Of a DNA stretch of 64,000 nt, positions 1 to 12,194 are shown piece after piece. The DNA is taken from NCBI GenBank assembly GCA_949825025.1, contig OX463783.1:17333628-17397627 (forward strand). The letters are read 5' to 3'. The position numbers and the translations under genes are program-made. The stretch's first letter is position 1. Each line of letters starts with the position of its first letter. Below the pieces are notes generated by a model. It was not told the DNA's origin. It was given only the letters and a program-made list of their open reading frames with translations, and made no database searches. This stretch comes from Siphlonurus alternatus (taxonomy: Eukaryota; Arthropoda; Insecta; Ephemeroptera; Siphlonuridae).

Positions 1-34
<34 letters not shown>
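1..34. repeat. (TTA)n microsatellite at window edge
   Basis: Uninterrupted trinucleotide repeat running off the left edge of the window. Confidence 0.9.
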
Positions 35-35
35 T

Positions 36-2154
36 CATTATTGCACATGACTTTTGGTAGGCAGATAGCTCATGATTATATACGGACGGAGGGTGGTATA
101 TATTCATTTTGGTAGTTTTAATTATTACTGTCAAAAATTTCAAAAAATTTGACATAGTGTCTTATGGAGAAAAAATTATTTGTTCTAACAATTGAAGCCA
201 ATATGGACCCACCACCATTAAGCATCAAGGCGTGGAAATAATAGAAGTACTTACGTTAGTAATTGTACAAATAAATAATATTATAAAATATGCATACATG
301 TAATTGTTATCCATAAATCTTATAATATAATATACATCTAATCGTGAAAAAAAAAGAAGACGATGTAATTTATAACACTAATAATGAGACGATTTTTTTT
401 TATAAGTGTTACAAGTTAACTTTCTCTATATGCAAGTCCTGTTTGAGACAAGTTATACAGCAAATACCAACATATTGGTTTGGAGAAGATTCTTTAACAA
501 AAGTAAAAAAAAAAAAAAAATGTACTTCACCTCTTGTCGTGTACCAAATTACGCATCCTGTCTCTCACCTTGAGTGATTCTTAAAAGTGTTTATTAATAT
601 TAACCTTTAAATTGTAATAGTTACGATGATGGTACTTTAAATTAACATTTAAATTTAAGCAATTAAATGACCATACAAAAATTGCATAATTTACTTTCAA
701 ACAGCAGCCTTTGTGTATAATTTTCAATTAACTTTTTTAATCAACAAAAAGTTTATTTTTAATCATACATATTACTTAATTTCAACCTTTTAATTGTATA
801 AAACTTACTTTGATGGCCCTTTAAATTATCATTTAAGCAAGAAGCTCACAAAAACTACATAATTTACATAAATTTCGAAGTACTTTTTTCTATCGCCAGT
901 GAAAAGTTAATTTTTTTGTAAATAATTACATTAATTAATTATAACCTTTTGAATGATACTAGTCATATTTTGATGACACCTTAAACAGTAATTAAATGAT
1001 TACACAATAATTGCATAATTTGCTTTCCTAACATAATTTTCAGCATCTTTTTTTCTGTCATCTGTGAAATAGTTAATTTTTATGTAATTATATTAATTAA
1101 TTTTAACCTTTTCAATTATAATAGTCATCTTTGATTGCATATATAATTTTGAATATTAAATTATAAAGAAATACTTTCATAAAAATTTAGTTCTTATAAA
1201 AAAAAATGCAGATATTTCTTTATTAGAATAAAAACCTTTCTTAATTTTTTTTAATAGATGATAAAATAATAGCATGCAATGCTCTTGAAGCTCTTGACAC
1301 ACAAAATTGTTGGTAAAGTGTATGATAGTTTGTGGTATGAAAATGAATGTTTTACACAACTCCCATGCACTATTACAAAAATACGAGTTTCTTTGCCACA
1401 AAAGAAGTCTATTATTTTGCTCAAGTCTTTTGAATTTTATATAGGAATTAATGAATGGAATGATGATGCACAGTTTATAAAACATTAAATGTCAGAAAAT
1501 TGTGAGATCTGATGTGTTTTATTGCCAAACATTGAAGAAGATATAATTAAGTTTTTAAGGATTACATGCATACAGTTTACATTATTTAATTAATTATATT
1601 TTAGAATTAAGTCATGCAGTGTCTGCATTATTATTACAATTCGTCATGAAAATGACTATATTTTAGCAACATGTGTTTTATTATTATTATTTGGTTGTTA
1701 CACGTCTTCTATCTTGTTAATGTTAAGCTATCTTTATTTATTAGTTTTATTACTCTCTGTAAAGTATAAATATAATATAGTAAGGATCATCGTAAATTTG
1801 ACTGTTTCGTATGAGTTACATTAAAAACACGTATTGTAATTTTATTTTATTATTATTTATTTTTTTTCTCTCTTGATTCTGTCAAGGGGAATGAAATATT
1901 ATATAATCATTCTACAACACTTAATTGAAAGATTTGAAGTCTTCAACATTTTGCGAGCTCGAGTCACATGAAAAAAAAAAAAAAAAAAAAATGAAATGAA
2001 ATGAAATAACACTTCAGCGCCAATCACTACATAATATAAAATACTCGTACTGTACTGAAAAGAGACGATGCAGTATTATTATCAACAATGAATTATCTAT
2101 TTATCTATAATATCATTCCACTCTTCACTCCAATTTTTCCATGTCCACTGATGG
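36..2154. other. AT-rich gene-free DNA
   Basis: No supported gene. It contains homopolymer A runs (about 505-520 and 1971-1991) and repeated low-complexity phrases. A short exon-like segment (about 1256-1310, +) is discussed in the findings. Confidence 0.6.
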
Positions 2155-2157
2155 TAA

Positions 2158-2355
2158 GGCCGGTCGCAGACAGAATCGCATAATTTCGCAGCGTATGATA
2201 AAAAAAATAAGAACCTATGCGATCAGCTGTGCGCGCGCACACAGCTTCGTATCGTATGCTGTCGTATGATAAAAAATTTAGTAATGAGAAACGTACGATC
2301 GTAAGCTTACGATCGTAGAAATAGCGAAATCATGGGATCCTGTCTGCGACCGGCC
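2158..2355. mobile_element. PIF/Harbinger-type MITE, TAA target duplication
   Basis: A 198-bp element with perfect terminal inverted repeats GGCCGGTCGCAGACAG ... CTGTCTGCGACCGGCC, flanked on both sides by TAA (2155-2157 and 2356-2358). The 3-bp TAA duplication is typical of PIF/Harbinger elements. It has no coding capacity. The interior repeats short inverted words (CGTATGATA, ACGATCGTAAGCTTACGATCGT). Confidence 0.8.
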
Positions 2356-2509
2356 TAATAATAACTCAAGCTTATTCTTTTCAATGATATAAATTTGATT
2401 ACTTGTGAACATAAAACTGTAGTCAAAGATGTTATCAATTGACATAAGACTTTTTTGTGCTACCACGTCTGAATATATCCTTTCGATGTCCATTGTTGAA
2501 AATAGCCTG

Positions 2510-4840
2510 CAGGGAAAAATAACATTGCTTATAAAAATATTTTTTTTTCCTATGGATTAAATACTTACAACAAATTTAAAGACTTTTTTTTGTAATGAAA
2601 TATTATACTTGCAAAACACATGTTAAACCATCATACAAAGACTTGATAAGCTGGTTTATAATACGTAATTTTAATCGCTACGGGACTCTTTGATAAAGAT
2701 TTCTAATCATTATATTATAGTTTATTAAATTAATTTTTTATAATTTATAGTAACAATATACATTAAGACGATAGAATCTGTTACAGTTAGAAGGGAGTTT
2801 GGGACATATGTCATAATGATAAACATTGTATTGTTATTGTTGTGCTGTGATCTTATTTTTTTCTTGTTTAGGGGATGGGTCACCCTTATCCCCTCCCCTA
2901 ATCTGAAATTGTTATCCAGGAATAACGTAATAGTGTAAAATTTAGATTAAATAAAACATAAAGATACCAAGCTACATTTTGTGAAAAAGCAAAATTAATA
3001 ATAGTATGTACTGTCGTGTGATAATTAACAACGAATTAGTACGTAATAAGGGATTATTCGTAAAGAACTTAACTTATATATATATATATATATAATATAT
3101 ATATATAGATTTTAGCATAGAAAATTTTAAAACTGAAATTGATATCGATCTCTAGTTATAAAAAATCGAGTAGCAAAGTATTTTTAACGATTAAGATCTT
3201 TGAAAATAGACAATGGACCCTAAAATAAATTACACTATTATATAATTGCTTTTACATATTTTTGGTATTAAGTGCTATATTCTTGTCAGTTTCTTAAAAT
3301 ATTAGAATGAGCTTTAATGCAAAGTGGATTTTTGAAATCCCTTTATTTCCGAACATATATAATTTATTTAAAATTTTAATTTTTCGTGTCATAATTTTTC
3401 TTTAATTTATAAACATAAAAACAAGATAATTAAAATAAAAATCTAAATTTCTATTTAAGAAATAATTAATAAAAAAAAATAATAAATATAAGTTTTAGTA
3501 AGTCACATCCAATATTATGAAACATAAAACCAATTAAACATATAATCAACATTAACCACAACATAAATTTAACATAAAAGTTAAACATTAAAATGTGAAA
3601 ATTTTAATTATTATTTTATCAACATTATAATTAGTACAGTAAAAAAATTTTATATACCAAAAAAACAACGTTAAAATGATTGGCGAAAATTAAATTTCCC
3701 CTGTGTCAACACTGATACAAAAGGATCATTTTTTGCATAACAATGGATTATAATTTGTATGCTTTCACCCCCATGTCAATCTTAAACTTAAGCATATTAG
3801 CTTCAATAACAAACTTTATAAATATTTGACATAGTCATTCTAAAATACGACTTAATGATTTCTATTTTTATTTTAAACTAACAAAAACAGCAAACACCTG
3901 TTATAAGAACCTCTTAATGTCCATGAAAAATGAATGGAGTTTTGTTATCTTTAAATTTATCTTTGTGAATAGATTTAATAAAATATCTCTTATATGGTAA
4001 TGTTAGAAAATATCTATGATATTCTTTAAACATGAATATGCAGCTTTATTGAAGCATTGAAAATATTTAAGAAATATCATATTTTGCTCTAAAATTGTCA
4101 GAAAAAAAAATGAAAAAATATACAGCATAATTAGCCTTAAATGTTAAATGTAATGTTAAATTGAGGAAATATTCACTTAAAATGCATGCAATTGACGTAT
4201 ATGTTGCTTATTATGTTTTTGTAATTGCATGATTATAAATTATTTTTTATTATGATAAAGTGGTTTTGACCTTTTCTAGTACTGTATTTAATTGCATATC
4301 TCATTACAGTGCATCTCATTTAATATCAACAAGTAATTTTATTATAATTAATTATAATATATATATAATATAGTATAAACGATATCAATAAAAAATATGA
4401 ATCTTTGCCATTTTTAGCAATTAATGGCCCACAAATAACTCAAATTAAAAAAAATACCATAACTTAATTCAAATTTTATTTTAGAGCTTGACCATTGGTT
4501 CTGGGTGTCAATTTCTTATCTTAAGCACAGAAAAAAAAAATTAGAATGATTTAATTTTTTTAAAAATAGATTTATATACTGCAAAATGCAGTTATGTTAA
4601 TTTAACCTATGATAATTTTGTAAAGTAGATAATTAAATTATCATACAATTTCACTCCTTCAAAGTGACAATTTTTATATATATACTTCTCCTTTCTTTTC
4701 TTACAGTGTATCAAAAATTTGGTCGTTTCAAATTTCATGGATATAATAATATACAATACTACCTTGTCTGATGGTGGTAGGCTAACATAAATACACAATG
4801 TCATTGAAGTATGAATAATAATTGACACTCGACTACTTGA
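2510..4840. other. AT-rich gene-free DNA
   Basis: No gene or RNA recognised. It contains a (TA)n tract at about 3077-3108 and AT-rich palindromic words near 4355. Confidence 0.6.
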
Positions 4841-4841
4841 A

Positions 4842-4975
4842 ACTTGATAAATGGTCGGCCAATGACAGATCTCGTGTCTCGCCAGCTGGTCCAGGAAGTT
4901 TGTGTGGACTGCGGTACTTTCAGGGCCACTTTTGTGGTCTCGGGTTCGGTTCCAGTCATGGGAAATGCTTGCTTG
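4842..4975 (+). repeat. possible tRNA-derived SINE head
   Basis: A short GC-richer island in AT-rich DNA. It holds a box-A-like stretch (CGCCAGCTGGTCCAGG) and, about 60 bp downstream, a box-B-like GGTTCGGTTCC (consensus GGTTCGANTCC, one mismatch). No tRNA cloverleaf could be folded by eye. The call rests only on the spacing and the two boxes. It could instead be an old exon. Confidence 0.25.
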
Positions 4976-6180
4976 TTATTTAATATTAACTTAATATATA
5001 ATTATATTCATAATGAAGTCATACAGTTATTTTTAAAGTAAGTATTTTTATTAAAATTTTAATTTCAAATATTTAAATTAATGCTTAGAAATTAATATTG
5101 TATACATAAAAATCAGCTTATTATTTATCAAAACTTGGATATAGTACAGTATCATACTATTTGATTAAAAAATATGTGCATGCATGGAGTCAAATAACGC
5201 ATACAGCTATATATCATATTATAGGAAAGAGAGCTGAACACAATTTTGCATCTAATTGTCTATATATTATAGACGATCATTCAATACCTTCGCCATGGTA
5301 TTTTTACAATATATATTTTTTTAATCTGTTCAATGAAACATAAATACAGGAACAGGACTTATTATATTACAAAGAATACCAATAGACTTGGAACAATTTA
5401 TATCCTGCTTGCTAATTTCTTACATCTAAAAGCAATACAAAAACATCTTAAAATTATACATTCCTTAAAATTTTAACAATGAATTTTGAAAATATTTAAC
5501 CATTCCTCGAAATCAATCAAAATATTTAAAAAATTAATTTATTTTTGGTGTATCCATTACCGCAGCATTAATGTATTTCAATTCAAATATATTGTATAAA
5601 AAAAAAAACATTTTTCGCGTAAAATAAAGAAACTAAAACAAAAAATAAAAGAGCAGCTTGTAATTTTTCCCTATACCTAATAATTACTTTCAATGTTTGA
5701 CAGATAAAACGTAAAATTAAATAAAGGCAATTAAAGCATCCGCTACTTCTTAATAAAAAAACAATAAAATGAAATACTATTTAAAAAAAACTTACCTACA
5801 TTGCTTGTCCATTAAATACAAATTAACTCTGATACTTAAACGATGTACGCAAAAACAAATACACTGTTTTTATTAAGAGAGAAAGTTGTAGAGATGCGTT
5901 TTAAAAGATAATTAGGACACATTCGTGAAGATACTCCCAATACAGAAAATATTTTCACTAATCAATGATCACCTGTCTTTAAGTTTATAATTATATGGAA
6001 ATATCTTTATTATTAATGTATATAATTAACTTCATGAGTTAAATAGAATAAATTTGTGTTATGCAATAATTTAATTAATTACTTTATTAATTATATCTGG
6101 AAAAATGTGATGATTTTTTTTAAATAATTTTTCATAATTTGTTGATGTCTTAGCTATACCGTAAGATTAAAATTTTTAGT
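4976..6180. other. AT-rich gene-free DNA
   Basis: Nothing recognisable on either strand beyond short AT-rich open frames. Confidence 0.6.
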
Positions 6181-6182
6181 AT

Positions 6183-6326
6183 AAGGGGCATTCACAAAGT
6201 CTTAAGGCCACATTTTAAGGCTTGATAATTTAAAGATTGATTTTAGACGTGTTTTTTACACCCAAAATTTCTGATCTTAAATTATTGAGCCTTAAATGTG
6301 GCCTTAAGGCTTTGTGAATGCCCCTT
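6183..6326. mobile_element. 144-bp palindromic MITE, AAGGGGCATTCAC family, copy 1
   Basis: Almost fully self-complementary. It starts AAGGGGCATTCACAAAG and ends CTTTGTGAATGCCCCTT, with internal arms around TTAAGGCCACATTT. A second copy lies at 50070-50211, so it is a family and not a chance hairpin. No clear target duplication survives here. Confidence 0.75.
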
Positions 6327-6780
6327 TTCATTTTCTACATTTTACTAATGATATCGGTGTCTGCATTCTGAATTTGTATTGCTATAATAAACATGTAAAA
6401 CACATGAATGTTTCTTTTTAAAGACTTACATTTTTGTTAATTTAGGGGGGCATACATGACCAAAATGTGTCAATTGCCCCCAAATACCAACCAATCAATC
6501 ATTGTTAATTTAGACAGATTTCATTAATTTTATAAGACACTCACAAAGTTAGTTGCAGGTTGTTATTTTTTTTAGTTCTTGAATTTTAGTTGTTTTAAGA
6601 AAATTGTATTATTATATTTAATATTACTATTAATTTCCAGATATAATATAAATAAAAGAAGAAGCATACATTGTATAATAAATATTAATATTTTAATCAT
6701 CAGTTATTATCAGTTATTAAAGAGCAGAACATTTCAATTGGCAAAAATGATTTTCCACTAATTTTATTTTCACTCTTACA

Positions 6781-6992
6781 CCTCGAGACACCACAAACGT
6801 TACCCCTGCTTTGTTTGTATATAGGCGTTGTCACGCAGCCTATGGAGATGTGACGAACTAGAACAATTTTGGAATGGCTAGACTTGGTGCTCTCTTTATC
6901 TTCCCCAAAATTGCAAATTTACGAATCTTGGAGCTAGCTGTAGCAAATCATGCTGGGGGTAACATTCGTTTTGTCCCGAGTTGTAAATACAA
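6781..6992. mobile_element. degenerate inverted-repeat element
   Basis: Left end CTCGAGACACCACAAACGTT pairs imperfectly with the right end GTAACATTCGTTTTGTCCCGAG. The span of about 210 bp is slightly GC-richer than its surroundings. No second copy was seen, so the family assignment is open. Confidence 0.4.
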
Positions 6993-7012
6993 GTTATTTC
7001 AAATATGCGAGT

Positions 7013-7162
7013 TAAAGCCGGCATTACACGATACAATTTCTCTAATTCTTGCATACAATTTTTACTTACAAGAAAATTTAAATATAATTTGTTTGTTTGG
7101 AGATGAAATTTTCTTGTAAGGAAAAATTGTATGCAAAATTGTATCTTGTAATACAGGCTTCA
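7013..7162. mobile_element. MITE, AAGCCGGTATTACAC family, copy 1
   Basis: About 150-bp foldback starting AAAGCCGGCATTACACGATA and ending GTAATACAGGCTT. The central phrase CTTACAAGAAAATTT / AAATTTTCTTGTAAGG is the hallmark of a family with several copies in this window (13451, 33755, 34206, 48820, 63440). Confidence 0.75.
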
Positions 7163-7164
7163 AT

Positions 7165-9270
7165 GAGGCAGTTTTGATGAAAATTTGAGTTTCTAAAATC
7201 TTTCTAGTAGAAACTAGAGCCTAAGTGTAAATTTAAACTTAGCTTAAAAAGAAAATTCGATCAAAAAAATTTAAGAGAAAAATATATAATGATTTTAAAC
7301 TAATTTTCAAAAATACAGTGGGCTCCGGATTCTTTAATATAGTTTAAATTGAACTCTACGAAACAATGATACGCTCTGTGATGTACTTTTTTATTTATTT
7401 TTTATCAAAGTTTGAATAAATTAATATTACTGACTTGTTTTCATTTTTTAATAAACATCTTCATTTCGATATAATCTAATAGCAACATTTCAAGGACCAA
7501 CGGAGAAATATTTCAAATTTTAATCTCACTTTTTAAAACTTTAATGGCCCTTATAATTTCAACTGATTCTACAAGAACACTTATAAAATTTTTGGTTAAT
7601 AAACCAGATTTTATATTAAAGAAGATTATATTATATATAGACCTCATGCTGTGCTATATATTCAATGATAAATATTCCTCTCATCACCAATATGTTTTTT
7701 TCTCATCTACACACGTAGAAATTTACTATAAAAAAGAAGTTACTAGTCCGGTTTTTCCTCAGGTATGATGATGGCCTCAAAATCACACACATCCAAGCCT
7801 TCAGCAAAACTGGAAACTATATTTTAACAATATCACCTGTTTTATTTTATTTATCAATGTTATTACATACAATATTCAACTTTATTAACATGAAGAATTT
7901 TTATTGATAAAAGTATATCAAGAAGATTTTCTTATAAACAAGTTAATACTTAGTATTACTTTTAATAATACTGTACTGACCTTGAAAGATAATTTCAAGG
8001 TCAGGGGTTTGATATTATTGTGGACGTTCATTGTCCTAATTCACGGTCAAAGATACTTGCTTTTGTTTTAATTCCAGTTTTTACCTTATATTATTATATT
8101 GTTATGTCTGCTGTTGTAGTTTATACGACTTCGTATATAAATAAGTACCACAGCTTGTTTTAAAAATATATACCTTTGTATTTAATGAAGTTTTAACTAA
8201 TAATATAGCCTACAGTTTTAAAAAGAAGTATAATTAATTTTCAGTAATTGTGTTTTTTTTATCACTATATAAAGTTATAGTGATTAACATAAAGAAAATT
8301 CAACATGTAATGTTTGTAATTATAATTATTAGCAATGTTTTTTTTTAGTTCGTGTACACAATTTTACTGTGATTAGACAGAAATTAAAAACCTCAGTTAT
8401 TTACTTACAGTGTATAAATTAAGAGAATTGTGTAATTAAAGTAAACGAATTTCCATGATAGAGACACAATGCATTATAAACATCTAAAAACAAGCATTGC
8501 TCATTATAGTTTTATCAGAATAATAACATTGAAGCATATTTTGGTAATTTCATATTTTAAAAGAGTTTTGGAAATATTTTTTACAACCAAATTGTATTGT
8601 TTTTATTCCTTGCATAATTATTATATATAGAAATTGAATATTATACTGAAAAAGGGGAAAATCATGGATTATGGAAACACACCCTTCCACAAATATATAC
8701 GGAACTTAACTTTTCTGTCAACATCAAATTATTAATATGTTTAGATTGGTGTAAGTATAATAATATAATCAGTACCTACTATTAGAACCAAAAAGGTGTG
8801 TCCCTTTCCTGATGCTATTCAGATCGAGGCATACCTTTTTGAATATGATACTAAATAAATTTTCTTCTATTTTCTCAATAAATGTTACTAAAATACCACC
8901 TGTATGTGAACTGGCTCCCCTTTTAGTTACAGCATACAACAACATGTAAGCAAATAAGACATGCATATATGTTGTACGTTATTATTATATGAATAATAAA
9001 TAAACAGTTTATTTACAAGGTAAATATTTGTTTGTTTATCATTTATTGAAGGTTAAAATAGGTTGACATTTCCATAGCTAGCAAATAGCACAAGTGCATT
9101 TAGATAATAAATCACTAGTTCTGTTATTTAAAATAAAGTCATCAATTAATAATTAATTTTTTACGTGATATAAAATATTTTACAGTTCTTTTTTCTGGAT
9201 AGATAGCAACAAAATATATATAATATGCCATATATTTTTTATAAATGTATAAGAAAAGAGCTTTCTAAAT
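7165..9270. other. AT-rich gene-free DNA
   Basis: No supported gene. It contains the palindrome listed at 7976-8004. A short open frame on the minus strand (8839-8966) has a donor-like end but is not supported well enough to call. Confidence 0.5.
7976..8004. promoter_or_regulatory. perfect palindrome of two nuclear-receptor half-sites
   Basis: CTGACCTTGAAA and its exact reverse complement are separated by GATAA. Each arm contains TCAAGGTCA, the classical extended monomer site of SF-1/ERR/FTZ-F1-type nuclear receptors, here in everted arrangement. Function is inferred from motif identity only. Confidence 0.3.
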
Positions 9271-9277
9271 AGCTTAA

Positions 9278-9642
9278 GGGTAAGATAACGCCACCAATGT
9301 TAAAAAAAATCCCTCACACAAAAATTATGAAAAAAATTTAAAATGTTCTCCTCTACACCCCCTATCAGTAGCTAAAATATCAGGTGTACAAATTCGATCT
9401 ATTTTTTGAGTTATAAATTTTTAAAGTTGACTACTTTAACATGGAGAAATGGAACTCCCATGTTAAAATGTTAAATAAGCCAACTTTAAAAATTCATATA
9501 ACTCAAAAACTAGATTTTATTTGTATACCTGATTTTTCAGCTACTGATAGGGGGTGTAGAGGAGATCATTTCAATTTTTTTTTTTTTTTCATAATTTTTG
9601 TGTGAGGGATTTTTTTTTAACATTGGTGGCGTTATCTTACCC
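9278..9642. mobile_element. TTAA-flanked palindromic MITE, copy 1
   Basis: A 365-bp foldback flanked by TTAA (9274-9277 and 9643-9646). Its ends are GGGTAAGATAACGCCACC and the reverse complement, and the two halves pair over nearly their whole length around a centre near 9460. TTAA duplications are typical of piggyBac and Kolobok elements. A second copy lies at 53473-53826. No coding capacity. Confidence 0.8.
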
Positions 9643-9649
9643 TTAATAA

Positions 9650-10015
9650 TGAGAAAGAGAGAAACACTAACAAATAAATGTTGAAGTAAAGTATTTATTG
9701 TTCCTCAGCAGATTAGAAAAAAATTACATTAATTATCTCATTTCTTTTTTCAAATTTTAAAATATTGCCCAAGAGGATACAAAAAAAAATGCATTTTCCA
9801 TTTAAAATTCTGTATTGAAATATAATAGATAATAAAAAAAGTTGCATAAATTAACCACACCTCGTACCTCCTACTTGACCACGCCTCCAATCATAACATG
9901 TGACGTCCGACAAGTGTGCAAGTATGTACATATATTACTATAAAAGTTCATTGAAAGAATTCCACTACTAAAATTAACCTGCACATTTTAAGTTCGGACA
10001 GTACGCTCGAAACTT
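9650..10015. other. gene-free spacer
   Basis: No gene. A plus-strand TATA-like ACTATAAAAG occurs near 9940, but no open frame follows it. Confidence 0.4.
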
Positions 10016-10019
10016 GAGC

Positions 10020-12060
10020 TCAACGGTCGATTTCACGGTCGAATTCATTCCGACAAACCACACCCTCCAGCTCTGGATTTTTATATAAAATAAAAGCAGC
10101 AGGTGGCTGCATAACTTTAAGATTGTGACGTGACATATTTATATCACTGATAATTGTATCAACACTTTTAAAGCACGATTTATTTACCTTGTTTTTAACC
10201 ACTGGAATAACACCACATATATTGTAATTAAGTGCCACTATATTACTTTTTATATTAATGCCATTTATCCCTATTTATGCATTTTTATTTTTAATAAAAT
10301 TATCACAAAATATCTTCTTACATCGTCATAATGAAAACAACTTAAATCTGATTTTTTTTTTTTTTTTTTTTTTTTTCATTTAAATGAAATTCATGATTTA
10401 TGTATTTATCTCCTATTTACAAATTAATAGCTGAATTTAAATGTATTTAAGTAATAACGCCAAAATAAATGTCTGATGGATAAATTTACTGGTAAATTTG
10501 TAATAAAAATATGTCATTTAATGAATTTTTTTCTGAAGATAAAATTAATATATATTATATGACATAAAAACACTTTTTTCCTCTATAATTAAGATTTAGT
10601 TATTATTTATAATTAATATTAATATAATATTGTATAGTAAATCATTTTTCTTTGACCAACAAAAAGAGACTCGCTTACAAATTAGTCGTTGCATTTAAAT
10701 CAGCAAACAAATCGGATTAATAATTTATGCTTAGTAAAATATATCTACTTGTCAATCTAAACTAATTAAAGGTATAAATTATTTATAAATTTGACACCTG
10801 TGAATATCTGATGACTGGCAAAGATGTAGAAATACATTGGTACCATTCTCTGGTTGATCATGATTTTGATCTAAATAATTCTAGTGAGCGCAGACTTGTA
10901 CTTTTTTTTTTTTTTCACTGCTGATTTCTTGTTTGAAATTAAACATAAATGTCAATCTCACGTGGGCATTATGTAATGCGGAAAATATTTCTTCAAGGCT
11001 GCGGTAGTTTAATTTTGTCACCCTTATGTTTCAATAAATTATCATATTATAATTTGTGTGGGATTGAAACATTTGAAACTGACACAAAAATTATTAGTTA
11101 AAAAATCAAATCTAATAAAACAGATATTTTTATACGGACAAAATTCTATTTAATTTACAGTTATCCTATCCAATTCTGTATATATTATAAGTAAAGAAAT
11201 TATAATGTTACTGCGACTAAGATAATAAATTTAAATATTATTATATGATTAAGGTGGTGCTCCCAAATCTGTAATTTTACTCGCCATTTTGAAGATGTAA
11301 AATTTTATTTTGTTTCATTAAATGTGTTATTATTACAATAAAAAAAAAACAAATTAGAATAGTTTTATAGGTTTACTAATTTCTTAATATATGCAACTTT
11401 CTTCTAAAGAACGGTTTCTGGATGAAATATATTTTACTAAAACATTAATTATTTCAAAATCAGAAACGTAAGCTTATAGCTATAGCTAATAAAAGCATGC
11501 TGAATAAATTATTCAAATCAAATTAATAAGAGCTAATAGTTTAAATAATTTTATCTAATATATATGGTTCACCGACCATTACTTGAAAAAAAAAAAAAAA
11601 AAAAAACAATCTAATTATCAAGTAGATGCACTTATTTTCTACCTTTCAAAGTGAACTGTTCAATACTGATACCATGCACCTAATTTATTATTAATAATAA
11701 CAACAATCCCACCCTAACCTTGAATCGTATTCCATCATCTCATATAGTCATATATACCGACATTTTTGTACAGTGTAAACACAAAAAAGGAGGCGTAACA
11801 ATAATTAGACAATTTTCGCAAAAATTAATAATAATATAATATTTTATCACCACATAATTAATTAAAAAAAATAACCTATAAAATAATATCCGTTTCCTAC
11901 ACCTATAAAAATACAGCACATTAAATAATAAAAATATATAGTCAATCTTACCTGAATATTCCCGTTTATGTGTAGTTCTAGATCCTTGTTGTTCTGTTAT
12001 AGGTATTAAGGATACACTTAATATGAATAAAAACAATACACATACATTTTGACGACACAT
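10020..12060 (-). CDS. putative small secreted protein, two exons
   Basis: Not a family I recognise. Exon 1 (12060-11952) begins ATG and encodes 36 residues with a clear signal peptide (MCRQNVCVLFLFILSVSL, cleavage likely near residue 23), then a dibasic KR. It ends in the donor CAG|GTAAGA after one base of a codon. Exon 2 (10201-10020) follows a good acceptor (GTTATTCCAG), matches that phase and stays open for 59 codons to TGA. The joined product is 96 aa, with a mature part of about 73 aa and two cysteines in exon 2. The exons are AT-rich, unlike those of the two conserved genes in this window, which lowers confidence. Exon 1 alone, spliced to another acceptor, is an alternative. The 1.75-kb intron holds only AT-rich DNA. 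Confidence 0.35.
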
Positions 12061-12119
12061 TTTTATATTTAAAAACAGTCCGGTTAATGTTTTGATGATC
12101 TTGACACGCTTGAGTCTTC

Positions 12120-12190
12120 ACTGCTACTGAGTCTGCAATGGCTTCCCGCCATCACCGAAGTGACCTCAACTCTCGCTCTTCATATAATAG
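12120..12190 (-). promoter_or_regulatory. candidate core promoter of the 10020-12060 gene
   Basis: On the minus strand a TATA-like CTATTATATGAAG (about 12177-12189) lies some 120 bp before the start codon. It is followed by a GC-richer leader without in-frame interruption by repeats. This fits a TATA-driven start about 30 bp downstream. Motif evidence only. Confidence 0.25.
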
Positions 12191-12194
12191 GATT

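Noticed and set aside
8839..8966. Possible minus-strand exon ending AAAAAG|GTATGC
   Set aside because: The frame looks protein-like and is phase-compatible with the segment at 2506, but no good acceptor or convincing start was found, and the intron would be over 6 kb.
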